This document shows positions 25,301 through 35,831 of a DNA stretch of 64,000 bases, in pieces; position 1 is the stretch's first letter; each line of letters begins with the position of its first letter. Source of the DNA: Erythroxylum novogranatense (Eukaryota > Streptophyta > Magnoliopsida > Malpighiales > Erythroxylaceae); assembly GCA_029891385.1 (NCBI GenBank), contig CM057227.1:59087567-59151566 (forward strand). Direction: 5' to 3'. The notes under the pieces were generated by a model. It saw nothing but the letters and a program-made list of their open reading frames with translations. It was not told the origin of the DNA and did not search any database. The position numbers were made by a program, and so were the translations under genes.

Positions 25301-26953
25301 CTTCGGGCAATCTGATTTTCAAGCATGAAAATGTGTTATGTGGGTTTGGTTAGGTCCCATAAGTTAGAATCAAGTGCACTTGTCTCGTTTTCATAGGCTT
25401 CGCTCGCCTGCCCGCTAGTGACACTGGAGCTCCGATTTCGGACTCCCATAAGTTCACGGCTACACTGGATCACTATGCGGGAAAGTGTAGTACGTTCTGT
25501 TCACGGCTGCACAGGATAGCTATGCGGGAATGTGCAGTATGTTCCATTTTGGACCGACCCAAATCGTTTTGATATATTATGTGTTTTGGTTTGTGTTTAT
25601 ATGTGATGCATTCATGTTTCGATTTTATTTATGAATTGTGAAAAGTTTTGGAATTTCGAGGAATGAGAAAGTGAAGTTTTCAACCGTGAAAGTTTTGGAA
25701 ATTGATTATAAATGATTTGAAAAATTTGAAAATAAGCTTTTGATGAATTGTTATACTGTGCAATGTTTTTAAATAGCAAAAGTTTTGCAAAATGATTTTT
25801 GCTTATTTTTCAATTTATAAACATGTTATCCACGGGCTATAAGCTCACCCCCTCCCTTCCATCCCCATCTCCAGGTATCGAGCAGGAGATCGGATGGAAG
25901 AAAGTCAAGACATTTTGTTCGATTTTTGCATGACTTGTATTTCTATGTAATTTTGGATTTTTGTATAGGTTTTATATATGGCTTGGAAAGCCATTAAGGT
26001 TTTATAAACATTAAATTCATGATGGTATTGAGTTATGAAATTGCACATGGATATAGTATATCAATTTGTATATTGAAATGTGAAAGAATGTGAATTGGAT
26101 TGACTGATGACATGGTATATTGAATTAAGATATGATTGTGACTTGGATATGGATGATTCTGATTATGATTGAGAATTATTGAAGTGCTAGGTATAGAATT
26201 GTGTTTGTTTATGCTGAGATTCCGGACAGGAGGTCCGATGAATTTGATGATTGTGTGATCAGGCCGGTATATAGAAGTGCCTTTAAAACTATTTGCAGGT
26301 TTTTTGGTGTGCAAAATATAGCCGTTATGCTGCCCAATTTTTGATTCAAATAAAGATAGAATAATATAAGAATTGATTAAAAGATGAATTTTGGGATTTG
26401 TATGAATGTATAAGAAGATGATTAAGAATTGAGATTTGCATGAGGAAGAATTTCCAAAGGAGAAATTGCATTGATTCGTTTGAGTGTGAATGAAATAAAA
26501 AAAAATACCAGTTTTGATTGAATTAGACCGATTGTCGTATGGTTTCCAACGCGATAGTTATCTACGCTATTCATTTTCGGATGTCGGAGTAAGTTTTTGT
26601 TCTTAAGCGATTTGCTTTCATTTTGGAAATCCAATTCTTCGATTTCGCTTATGTTTTCGCTTTATGATTTCCGATCCGATCTTCGTTGATTCGATTCACT
26701 TTCGTTTCTTTCGCCATTGATCTGATTTGTGTTGTGCTTTTGCTTTGGCTCAATTTCGTTTACGAGATCTGTTTTTTCGCTTCCGTTCTTTTCGTTTCTG
26801 CCACTTTGTTTTCCCGGTTTATGTATTCGTTTTCGATTTTGTTTTCGCCTTTCGTTTCGCTTTGTTATGATCCGATGTTCTTTTGTTTTCCGATTTGTGC
26901 TTCCATTTTCTGTTTTTTCTGTTGGGGTCCGGTTTTGAGATTGGGTCCCAACA
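22341..26953 (+). mobile_element. Solo LTR G (4.6 kb) of the TGTTGGACCCCGA chromovirus family
   Basis: Starts TGTTGGACCCCGATC and ends GGGTCCCAACA. It is flanked by the perfect 5-bp target duplication TAATA (22336-22340 and 26954-26958). No gag or pol is seen, so it is a solo LTR left by recombination. Compared with elements A, E and F it shares the same LTR ends and the GA-rich block (24410-24560). The GC-rich hairpin block is at 25410-25540. The GGGCT..AGCTCACCCC hairpin is at 25834-25850. The GGACAGGAGGTCC motif is at 26223-26235. It is inserted in the hAT transposase. Confidence 0.93.
25426..25536 (+). other. Conserved hairpin cluster in LTR G
   Basis: Hairpin 1: GGAG, bulged C, TCCG, loop ATTT, CGGA, CTCC (25426-25446). 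Hairpin 2a: CTACACT/AGTGTAG (25460-25490). Hairpin 2b: TGCAC/GTGCA (25508-25536). 2a and 2b are 47-bp tandem copies (25452-25498, 25499-25545). They keep the loop CTATGCGGGAA while their stems differ in a paired way. Matching hairpins are in LTRs A, B, C and E. Confidence 0.7.
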
Positions 26954-28235
26954 TAATATATTAGAGTGCATCACTCAAATGAGTTAAATTTTTTGAAGAA
27001 ACTAAATGATAAGTACGCATTCCATGTACAAAGATTTTATTTTGGATTATCTAACAAAATGGAGTTCAACATTTAAGATGCTAGAGTCAGCAACTAAGTA
27101 GAGTGCAACACCTAAATGAGTTAAAATTTTTGAAGAAAATACATGGTAACTACACATTCTATTTGCAAAGATGTTATTTTGGATTATCTAACAAAATGGA
27201 ATTCAACATTTAAGATGATAGAGCCAGTAACTAAGTATATTGAGGTGTTTATTAGGTTAAGACAACATTATTCTCAATATACTTGTTTGCTAATAGAATA
27301 GCAACAAGAATTAGTTAAAGTAATTTGTGTGGCATAGGTGATATTTCATTCTTTTACTAAGTTCTTAAGAATAAAATATACAACTTCACACATTTATTTT
27401 GCTAGCATATGTGAGATTACATTGGCATTATCTGAGTAGATTTTATTTTATTTTATTAAAGTGATCCAAACAATGGTGGAGTAGATGATAGATAAATTTA
27501 ATATTTATTGGTCCATGGTTGGTAATATTGTGATAGCAATTTATGTATTAGACTTGAGGTATAAAATGGAAGGGCTTTAATTCTTTATCAAAAGTTGTAT
27601 GGTGATTAGATTGTAGGACATGTTGATATTATTATACACTTTTGGTATGGTTTGTTTATTGATTAAGATGGAACAAAAGTCAAATCAGTATAACTCAATA
27701 TTAGTTTCATCTTTTATTGATACATCATTATCAATTACAATTAAAAGTTTGAGTTTTTATTTTAAGGAATTCATCAAGAGAAAAAGAGTTACGACTTCTT
27801 ACAGTAAGGTGAAGTTAGTAAATTTTTGAAAGCAGATATTATGGCCACCATTGATAATGAGTATTTTGATATGTTATTGTGGTAGAAGTCAACCGGAGTT
27901 CAATACTCAATTAAGTAATCACACGAGACATTTTAACAATTCTAGTATATATAGTTGCTTTTGAGTTCAGTATTGAGTTTTCATCTAAGTCATCTTCATC
28001 TTAAAAGTTTGGAAGCCTTGATGTATTGCCTAAAGCTGGCTACGTGTTGAAAATGTTTAAGGTAAACTATATACTTTATAATAACTTAGTTATTTACTTT
28101 TATAAATTTAATGCTTGGTTATCATTTTATTTTATATTTTCTTTTTATTTTGTGACAGATACAAAAATATTTATTCAATGGAAAGTCTTTTGAAGAAATA
28201 TATGATGATAAAGGTATATTTATTTGTTAATTACC

Positions 28236-28389
28236 ATTCATTCATTTACTAAAATTGTTGCATAATTGGTTAATTATTTACATACCAACTTTCTATATAT
28301 ATAGAAGTAGTGCATCATTCATTTACTAAAATTGTTGCATAATTGGTTAATTATTTACATACCAACTTTCTATATATATAGATGTAGTG
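28236..28389. repeat. 77-bp tandem duplication
   Basis: Two nearly identical 77-base units, each ending TATATATATAGA-G/T-GTAGTG, lie just after the hAT transposase C-terminus. The units differ at few positions, so the duplication is recent compared with the decayed coding sequence. Confidence 0.9.
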
Positions 28390-29431
28390 CGAACTTTTAG
28401 CAATCCCGACTATAATGATTAGTTAAGCTCATTTTCTTCTCTGATTTGATTTTTTGCAATTGATGTACATGGTTGAACTTTTACGTACTTATGTGGTTTT
28501 TTTTTAGCATATCAACAAAGACAACAACAAATGATTGTCTCTACCCTATAACTTGATGCATTTAGATAAGTTCAAGTTTTACTCCAACTTCTCCAAATTT
28601 AGTAATGATCCATCGTTATGTGTGGAACAAGTAAAAGACTCCATACAACAAGCAAAGAAAGACAGGTTTAGTTTTTTAACACACTTTTTCATTCATGAAC
28701 CCTTGTTTCTCTAATTTATGCTTATAAGAATTGGATTGAATTAAACTTACAAATAAACGATTAGTCGACAAGAAATCAGATATTTAAAAAACTATTTAGT
28801 AGCTGTCATAAGTATTATTTTACCTGTGAGTCTTTCTTTGCTCGTTCTATAGAGATTTTATTATTATTATTTTGTTAACTTTATCTCTGAAGATTATCAT
28901 GTACAGAGAGGTTGAGAAAAAGTGCTTGATTATTGACTGTTAGGTTTGTTCTTTTTACTTTTGATTTAATGCACAGGTTGAGAAGGGTGATCCTGTATCT
29001 ACTCCTTTAAATGTGACTTCTTTTATTACAACCCCTTAGATGTTCATTCATTCAAATTTACGGATAAATTAAGTGATTATGAGCATATGCTGCCATCATA
29101 CATGTCTTATATTATGTTTCTTCCTGTATTTCTGTTCTATGTAGAAGCAATATGCTTGAATTTTTGGGCTGAGAGTGAGACAGCCCGAGTCTGATTCACC
29201 ATGTTGTCAGGCCTAATTACATCTTCACAACCCCTCATCCTTTCATCCGGAAAACCAAGCCTTCCAAGTTTTCTATATAACCAAATTTGATCAGTATACT
29301 GAAAGGAAATAGCAAGTAAAAGATAAAGAGATGGTCCATTAGTCTTGAATGTTCATGGTCTAATATAACATTGTTCACAAGCCTATATGAACTAAACATA
29401 AGAGCAAAAAGCAAGATCACGAACATTATCC
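28390..29431. other. Unassigned DNA and 3' flank of the proteasome gene
   Basis: The left part may be the hAT element's 3' flank; its terminus was not found. The right part, from about 29000, should hold the 3' UTR of the minus-strand PBD gene. No other gene was recognised. Confidence 0.4.
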
Positions 29432-32400
29432 TCAAACAGCGGCAACTTCCTTAACAGATTCACGCCATGCATATTCTCGGGCTCCATCTTTGTCTACTAT
29501 TTTGATCACAAAGTTCGGCGGTGCGACGACCAGTCTAGACCGAATCTCCATGATGCATTTGTCAACCAAATCAATTGCTTCTTCAAGTGACATACCATTA
29601 TGGTAGTGTCTGTCCATCATGGCGAGAGAAAAATAAGATCCATAACCAAACGCTCCCTTGTCAACCTTGTGAAGCGTGGCAATGTAGTCAATATAATAGA
29701 GGGATGGACCAATATTTTTGTCGTAACCAGCTAGAAGGATGTTCACAAAATAGGGGTTCTGAAATATCAAAGAGCACAATCAAGTGATATAGAACGTTAA
29801 ATTGTCTTCATGAGTCATAAATCAGGAACCACAAGTACAGAACCTAGTCCAGTTTAATGCATCAACACATTGCAATACAGCTGTGTTGGCATGCTAACCA
29901 CTGCAGGGATCAACAGACAAGATGCTCAACAAATGAAACGAGATCAGAGACATCTTACACACATAAACTTCTCATTTTGAAAGAGAATAAAGTCATGCTA
30001 GACAATTAGCTGACGTAGTAGTAGTAAGTTAAATATGTTGTTCTATTTTAAATATCTTATTCTAGTTGTTTTGGAGTTAAATTTGTAAAATTTTATTAGA
30101 ATAAGATTTAACTTTATTAGAAACCCTTTCTTACTAGAACAAGGGTTCTAATAACTTCTTTATAAATATGTGTATCCTTAGCCCTTTAATAATAAGATGT
30201 CCTAAATTTTTTTTTACAAACTTGAGTTTTCAACTAAAAGGTGTGATGCTTTCTTCTAAAGAGTGATGATTTCTAATTTCCTACCCTCAATTATATGTGT
30301 TCTTCACTAAATTAGAACAACCAAAACCCTAAATTCTAGCCATATCAAACCTAACTTCCATCCATATCAAATCTTGAAATCCTAAGCCTAAATTAGTAGT
30401 AGTATCAAACCCCAAAAATTCAGCTATACCAAATCTGAAATTTTAGCATTCCAAGCTGAAATCCATATGTAAAACTTGATATTCTAGTAGTTTATTACCA
30501 ATTCTGAGAGTTCAGCTACTAGTTAATACTTCTGCTATTTGTCCTACATCAATTTGGTATCCAAGCTTTGGTTCATAATGGCGACATGTAGTGAAAGGGC
30601 ATATGATAAAATAGTTTTGAGAATTATGTAAAGATTAGACATTAATGACCATCAATCACAAAGTGCTCCAATAACGGAAAAAATCATCGAAAAACAAACT
30701 ACACTGGAAGTGGAGGGTGGAAAAAGTGAAATCCAAGATGAAGAGGCTGAAACTAATCAACAAAATGGGATTAAGAAATCAATGCCTACAGAGAGATTCA
30801 AGACCAAGAAACCAACTAGCAGCATAAAGAGAATGCTCCACAATAGGGTTGAAACACAAAACAAACTTGATCATAGTACTAAGAAAGTTTGTGTTCAAGC
30901 CCTTGATTTAACAAGAAAGATGGATCCACATTTGTTCTTAGATTAGACAGTAGCAATGAAAGATTTCTTTGACTGGTAACACATTAGAAGATAGAAAAGT
31001 TCAACTAGCAAAGATGAAGCTAGTTGGACACACTAAAATTTGGTGGAGGTCAATAGAGGACATATTTTGAAAAATAAGTTAGCCACCAATTGTTGATTGG
31101 GAAGAGATGAAGCTAAGTTATCGGAAAAATACTTACCATTTCACTATACATATTTCGAAAAATAAGTTAGCCACCAACTGTTGATTGGGAAGAGATGAAG
31201 CTAAGTTATCGGAAAAATACTTGTCATTTCACTATCAGGAAGATCTCCAAGTTCAATTTACAACTTTTAAACAAGGGATTATATCTGTAATTGAGCACAT
31301 GACAATATTTGATGAATTTTCTATCTGATGTGAAGGAATGAAGATGGAACAATAGCTTATATCTCACTACAAAAATGACTTAAAGACAAAAATTCGCAAG
31401 CAGTTAATAATGCAAAGGATTTATAGCATACAACAGTTCTATATATACGTCCATAGATAAGAGCCCTCTTAAGATAGTCTCGGGAGTTCAATCAAAGAAA
31501 CCTATTGATTTGATTCCTTTACTGCAAACAACATGAGTTAATGTTGATGTTGCTAGTTTTGTACAACATACGAGAGATATTTTTGATAAGTTACAATGAA
31601 AGATAACCACCAGCAACTTGACTTATAAAGAATACGATAATTAACATTATCGATTGGTGGAATTCAATAAAGGGAATATGGAGTTGGTAAGGAATTGTTC
31701 AAAGCATTTTCTAAAAGGAAAATACCAAAACTTCATTCACGAAGTACTGGACCTTATAAGATTATCAAGAAAATAAGCACTATCGCTTATATTTTAGAAT
31801 TACCAAGTGACATGAGAATTAGTCATATCTTTAATAATGCGAACTTAATTATTTATCATGGATATGAAGATATGCAATCCCCTACTATAGCAGTGAGAAT
31901 TCCAACCATTCCACATCTTAAAGAGTAGATAGAAAATGTCTTAATGAACAAATTGTAGCCACAAGAGATGGAGGATATTGACAATTTCTTATCAAGTGAA
32001 AAGGAAGATCAATTTCTGACAATACTTGAATTTTAGAATCTGAAATTCAAAAGTTGAATACAAACTTGTATGAATAATATGTCACATTTTATGTTAAGGA
32101 AGACTTCAGACAAGTCAGGAGAATTGATACAAAAGAACTTAGAAGTCTATAGAAAAAATAAAAAAGAAATTAGATAACTAGAAGCCTTAATTTGGTGAGA
32201 CCAGTACTAGGAATTGAGTTGACAACAAAGATAAGGGCTGAAATTTAGATTAAGTTAGGATTCCTTATTAGATAAAAAGTATTATTAGGTTAAATATGTT
32301 ATTCTATTTTGATATTGTCCTAGTTATTTAGAACTTAAATTTATCGAATTTTATTAAAATATGATTTAATTTGTTAAGAATCTTTTCCTAATAGAATAAG

Positions 32401-33937
32401 GGTTCTAAGAACTCTATAAATATGTGAATCCTTAGCCCTTCAATAATAATCTATCCAAATTTTTTTACAAATTTGAGTTTTCAATTTCACCAGCTGCAAG
32501 ATGTCCAAAATCAATTTACAACTTCTAGTCATATTAAACCTAACTTCCAGATATATCAAATCTTGAAATTCTAGGCCTAAATCTCTAGCAATCAAACCCC
32601 AAAAAAATCCATCAATTCCAAATCTAAATTTTAGCATTTCAAGCTGAAATCCAAACGTAAAACTTGATATTCCAATAGCTTATTACCAATTTTGAGAGTT
32701 TATCTACTAGTTAATACTTCTTCTATTTGTTCTACATCATATTCACAAGCATCTTTGAAGCACATGATTATCAATGGCTTGCACTTCAGTGTTTCTAGAC
32801 CTTCATCAATGTACTTCTACATAGTGCTTTATGTTTATTTGTTTAAAGAGGATGTTGAGTTTTGTGACAGATGTTAATTGTTTAACTATCCAAAGTTTCC
32901 ATTGCATCCTCATTTAAATTGGTAATTAGATACTTATAACAACCAAGGATATGTAGCTGTAGTGTAAGAAGGTAATCAAAATTAGGGTTTCACTCTTTGA
33001 TGCCAAGGAAAACATCTTTCCATTGTATTACATGTTAACAAAATTAAAAGTTACCATTTTCTAGGCAACTAGAAATTTTAATATTTTTCACAACAAGGAA
33101 ACTTGTACAAGTAATCCTGATTGAATGTTGCTCTATAACAAACACACAACACAATAAAAAATTAACCTCAATTATTGTCCTAATCTTATAGTCTCAGCTT
33201 TTTGAAAGAAAAAGACTTATAATAAAGATTTTGATTTGGACATTAAACCATTTGAAAGCAAGCAACCAAAATGTGCATTAGATAAGAAACTATGTTCTTT
33301 AGTCCTCTGGTCTTAATAGTTAACTGAAAATTCAATCATTTAAAAGAAGCACACATGCAAAGCCCTAAACCTTAACTAAAGAGAAATGAACCAGTAAACT
33401 CCAGGAAATAGATAAACTAAACATCCCAATTTCTTTCAACCTATTTCGAATAATTCCCAAGTTCCAGCTTTCCCAATATAAGTCAAAAAAAAAAATCCCA
33501 AATACCCCAATTAAGCGATTACATTTTAAAATCAACAAAAATAGACCAAACCAATTACCTTCCTCAAAGCGGTAGCGAGTTCCCCTCTGGTAAAGTTGGC
33601 GGCGGCGGCGGTGGTCAACGGAATCCCGTTGCGGAATTGGTACAGAGCCACGTTCTTCTGTATGTACTCCGTGAACTGAACCCTACAGCGACCCACATTA
33701 AATAATGAAGAAAAAAACCGAAAAGGGTAAGAGAGAGAGATAGAAATGGTTGCGTAGGGCAGCGATTAGAAAAAGAAACCTGTCGCCAGGCTCGCCGCTG
33801 GCGGCGATGAGCTTGTGGCTGTCTAGGACCATGATCTTGTCCTCGTTAGATTTGTGTACGAGGATGCTGTGAACCGCCGACGTATCGGCAGCTACGATCG
33901 CAAATCCGTTGCCCACGAGTCCGAACACGCATTCCAT
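29432..33937 (-). CDS. PBD: 20S proteasome subunit beta type-2 (PBD), three exons
   Basis: A structural, non-catalytic beta subunit of the 20S core particle (beta4 position, PSMB2 orthologue). Exon 1 is 33937-33780 ([20 protein letters not shown] to GEPGD), exon 2 is 33682-33559 ([16 protein letters not shown] to LATALRK), and exon 3 is 29758-29432 ([15 protein letters not shown] to SVKEVAAV). All junctions are GT/AG, and the 609 nt code 202 residues, the normal plant length, with no break. Like its relatives it lacks the N-terminal Thr nucleophile and has no propeptide. Intron 1 is 97 bp. Intron 2 is 3800 bp and contains a decayed gypsy retrotransposon on the opposite strand. The family conservation is strong, so the gene is very probably functional. 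Confidence 0.97.
30580..31400 (+). pseudogene. gypsy gag relic
   Basis: Starts [17 protein letters not shown] and has an open frame at 30710-30946 (ending KMDPHLFLD). It then gives KDFFDW, KLVGH and WEEMK-like pieces across shifts, as in the retrotransposon gag domain (ExFFDWxD...KVxxAKxKLxGxAxxWW...WxxMKxxLxxxYLPxxY). It continues with HMTIFDEF and [13 protein letters not shown]. Several stops are present. Confidence 0.6.
31062..31237. repeat. 88-bp tandem duplication inside gag relic
   Basis: Units 31062-31149 and 31150-31237 share AAAAATAAGTTAGCCACCAA and the GGGAAGAGATGAAGCTAAG block with only a few differences. The repeat duplicates the conserved WEEMK segment of gag. Confidence 0.9.
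31495..31928 (+). pseudogene. gypsy integrase C-terminal relic
   Basis: Reads [31 protein letters not shown] shift then leads into the open frame 31695-31928, with [21 protein letters not shown] and [20 protein letters not shown]. This is the integrase C-terminal GPF/Y-like module (xGPYxIxKKI...AYxLELP...ISxxFNxxxLxxYH) of Ty3/gypsy elements. It is out of frame with what precedes it. Confidence 0.7.
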
Positions 33938-33983
33938 TCTTCTTATCGGAGGTTTACGTTCGTCTGGACGTTCGCTTACTGGT

Positions 33984-34016
33984 CTATATATGCTGTGTCT
34001 GTTCTTTTATATATAC
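33984..34016 (-). promoter_or_regulatory. TATA-like core promoter of PBD
   Basis: On the minus strand TATATATAAAA lies at 34006-34016, with a second TATATA at 33985-33990. They lie 50-80 bases upstream of the start codon at 33937, a spacing that fits a short 5' UTR. Element A begins at 34192, only about 255 bases upstream of the start codon, so the remaining native promoter is short. Confidence 0.5.
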
Positions 34017-35776
34017 TTTTTCTTTTAACGTAGATGCATCTCTTCTTCAGCAACAAGCATGCTCCTGGGTAAACTGGTCATTGTGTTGGCTCCCACATTG
34101 CGGGGTATAAAGCACTAATTGTCCAATATGATAAAATCAACATTTATTTCTTCTTTAAATAACATATATTATTAAGAGAAATTACAACAATTGTTGGACC
34201 CCAACTTTTCTTGAAAGTTAGAAATATTAAATGAAAAATTTTGGTGATTATTTATGTGTAAAGAAAAAAAGAATTCTTGAATTTGAAATAAAGTAGAAAA
34301 GATAGTTATGTACAAGATGAGTTATATGTGAAATGATGGAAGTTATAAGTTGAAAGTTGTAAAAATGTAGTTGAAATAAGATCACTAAGTATGCTTCGGT
34401 ATTTTAGCCATAATGTTTTCTCTAGTTATCCGAATGAGGTAATTTTTTATTTTGATTAAACTAGAGAAATATAGATACATCTTATCTGATGAAATCGAGT
34501 TTTAATTTGGTCTTGAAGAATTTCAATTTTTGTATGGAAGTTGTGCAAAGAATATTGTTTTAGTATAAGAATAGTTTGGAAATATTTGGAATATAACTTT
34601 CGGATTTCCTAACTAAATTGAATGATTTTGGTGTCATTAAAAAATTAAGACAATAGGGAGAATTTTTCTAGAAGAAAGTGCTATCGAATTCCTTTAATTT
34701 TTCCATGATAATTAGTCAAGAAGTTAGAAGTATAAGATGTTAGTTATAAAGACAAAGGAGGGTAAATATGGAAAGATCACTTAAATGAGGGGCAAAATGG
34801 GAAAGACAACTAAAATGTTGTCTTGAAATGAGAAGAGGAAGAGAGAAGGTGTCGTGAAAAGCAAAGGGGAAGAGAGAGAAAAAAACGTAGAGAATTAAGA
34901 GAAGAAGGAGAAAATCGTGGAAGAAGAGAGAAAAGGAAGAAAGAAGAAGAAAGAAGGGGATTTTGAAAAGGAAGAAAGAAGAAGAGAGAAGGGGAAAAAT
35001 CATCTTGTTAAGGTAAGCTCCATGTTATTTTCTTCTTGTTTGGGTTGAAAAAGGAAGTAGAAAAGATAGGGTTTTGTGTGGGGATGAATGGAGAAAGAAG
35101 ATGGTTTAAGGGGAACCCATTTGATTTTAGGGTTTCTAAGCTAGGTTTTGGGTTTTCTAGCTTAGATGGATTATGGGTAGGTTAAGTTTGAGTTTGATTT
35201 GTGTTGATTTCATTTATTGTAATTTTGAAGTTTTAGGGATTTTGTGAAATTGAGGAGATTTCTATTTGAATTGGAATTGAAGGAGAATTTTGGTTTGTTT
35301 TAGGAAATCAAGAGAAACCCTATCTAAGAGCAAGAGGAAGGGAATATTTGAGGTTAGATGTCCAAGCAAAATGAGGTGGGTTTCATGTTTATAGTTGAAT
35401 AATGAGCCATTAAAATTTTTTCCAAATCAAGAGAATAAAATAATTTCAAGTACTTCATAATTGTGCATATATTGTTTTCAAATGATTTAAAGAATTTGCT
35501 TATATGTGTGTATATGCTCCATGGATTGGATTTGAATTGTTGTGAATATGCAAAAATGCATTGTAATATATGATTATGTTATGCCATTGAATTGTGTCAT
35601 GACATTTTGATTTGAATGGAAAGACGAAAAAGAACATGAAAAGTATGAAAGCATTTCATTTTCATAAAACGATTTTGAGCACTACTTATGTGCTTTGTTT
35701 GGGCGAGAGATGATCCGTTTCGTAGTCACGTGCATGTTGACATAAAGCCTTCTCCAGGCTGCCCGCTAGTGGCACA

Positions 35777-35831
35777 CGAGCTCCGAAAAGTGGACTCGTT
35801 TCGTTCACAGAGAAAACTTCGGTTTCTCTGT
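35777..35831 (+). other. Conserved hairpin cluster in LTR A
   Basis: Hairpin 1: CGAG, bulged C, TCC, loop, GGA, CTCG (35777-35798). Hairpin 2: ACAGAGAAA/TTTCTCTGT closed by a CTTCGG tetraloop (35807-35831, one bulged A). Homologous in place, but not in stem sequence, to hairpins in LTRs B, C, E and G. Confidence 0.7.

Larger units (their letters stand above)
21440..28060 (+). pseudogene. hAT transposase (BED finger, RICESLEEPER/Ac-like), split by a solo LTR
   Basis: Left part 21440-22335. The BED finger reads FECEYCHKMLIRGSKSGISHLKRN near 21555. Further on are LDNCNINDAMI (about 22156) and HIINLIVKNELEIIKERIEG (about 22264). The solo LTR at 22341-26953 interrupts here. Right part 26959-28060: LDYLTKWSSTF-like pieces (27045 and again 27185), KMLESATK, EVFIRLRQHYSQY, WSMVGNIVIAIYVLDLRYKM (about 27510). 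Then come FDMLLW near 27868 and LEALMYCLKLATC near 28015, from the HAT dimerisation region. Frames shift and stops are many. About 70-80 bases around 26965 and 27100 are repeated (GAGTGCA...CACT/CCTAAATGAGTTAAA). Confidence 0.82.
30020..32735 (+). mobile_element. Decayed Ty3/gypsy element inside intron 2 of PBD
   Basis: Two similar direct repeats frame it. One is at about 30020-30548 and the other at about 32281-32735. Both start near GTTAAATATGTT, contain TATAAATATGTG and CCTTAGCCCTT, and end CTACA. After the left repeat comes AATTTGGTATCCAAGC, a decayed tRNA-Met type primer-binding site. Inside are gag (30580-31400) and the end of integrase (31495-31928). Protease, RT and RNase H are missing, so a large internal deletion has occurred. 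The outer borders are approximate and no target duplication was fixed. Confidence 0.75.

Noticed and set aside
25380..25560. Possible tRNA or 5S rRNA because of GC-rich hairpins
   Set aside because: No A/B box order, no cloverleaf and no 5S-like sequence. The hairpins recur at the same place in other LTRs and belong to the element.
26686..26964. 92-codon frame with hydrophobic Phe/Leu-rich sequence
   Set aside because: Lies in the 3' end of LTR G and ends past the LTR border. Composition comes from TTTCG-rich repeats.
31364..31390. CACTACAAAAATGACTTAAAG, resembling a CACTA terminus
   Set aside because: It lies in the gag relic and translates as the gag segment [11 protein letters not shown]. 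No partner terminus was found.
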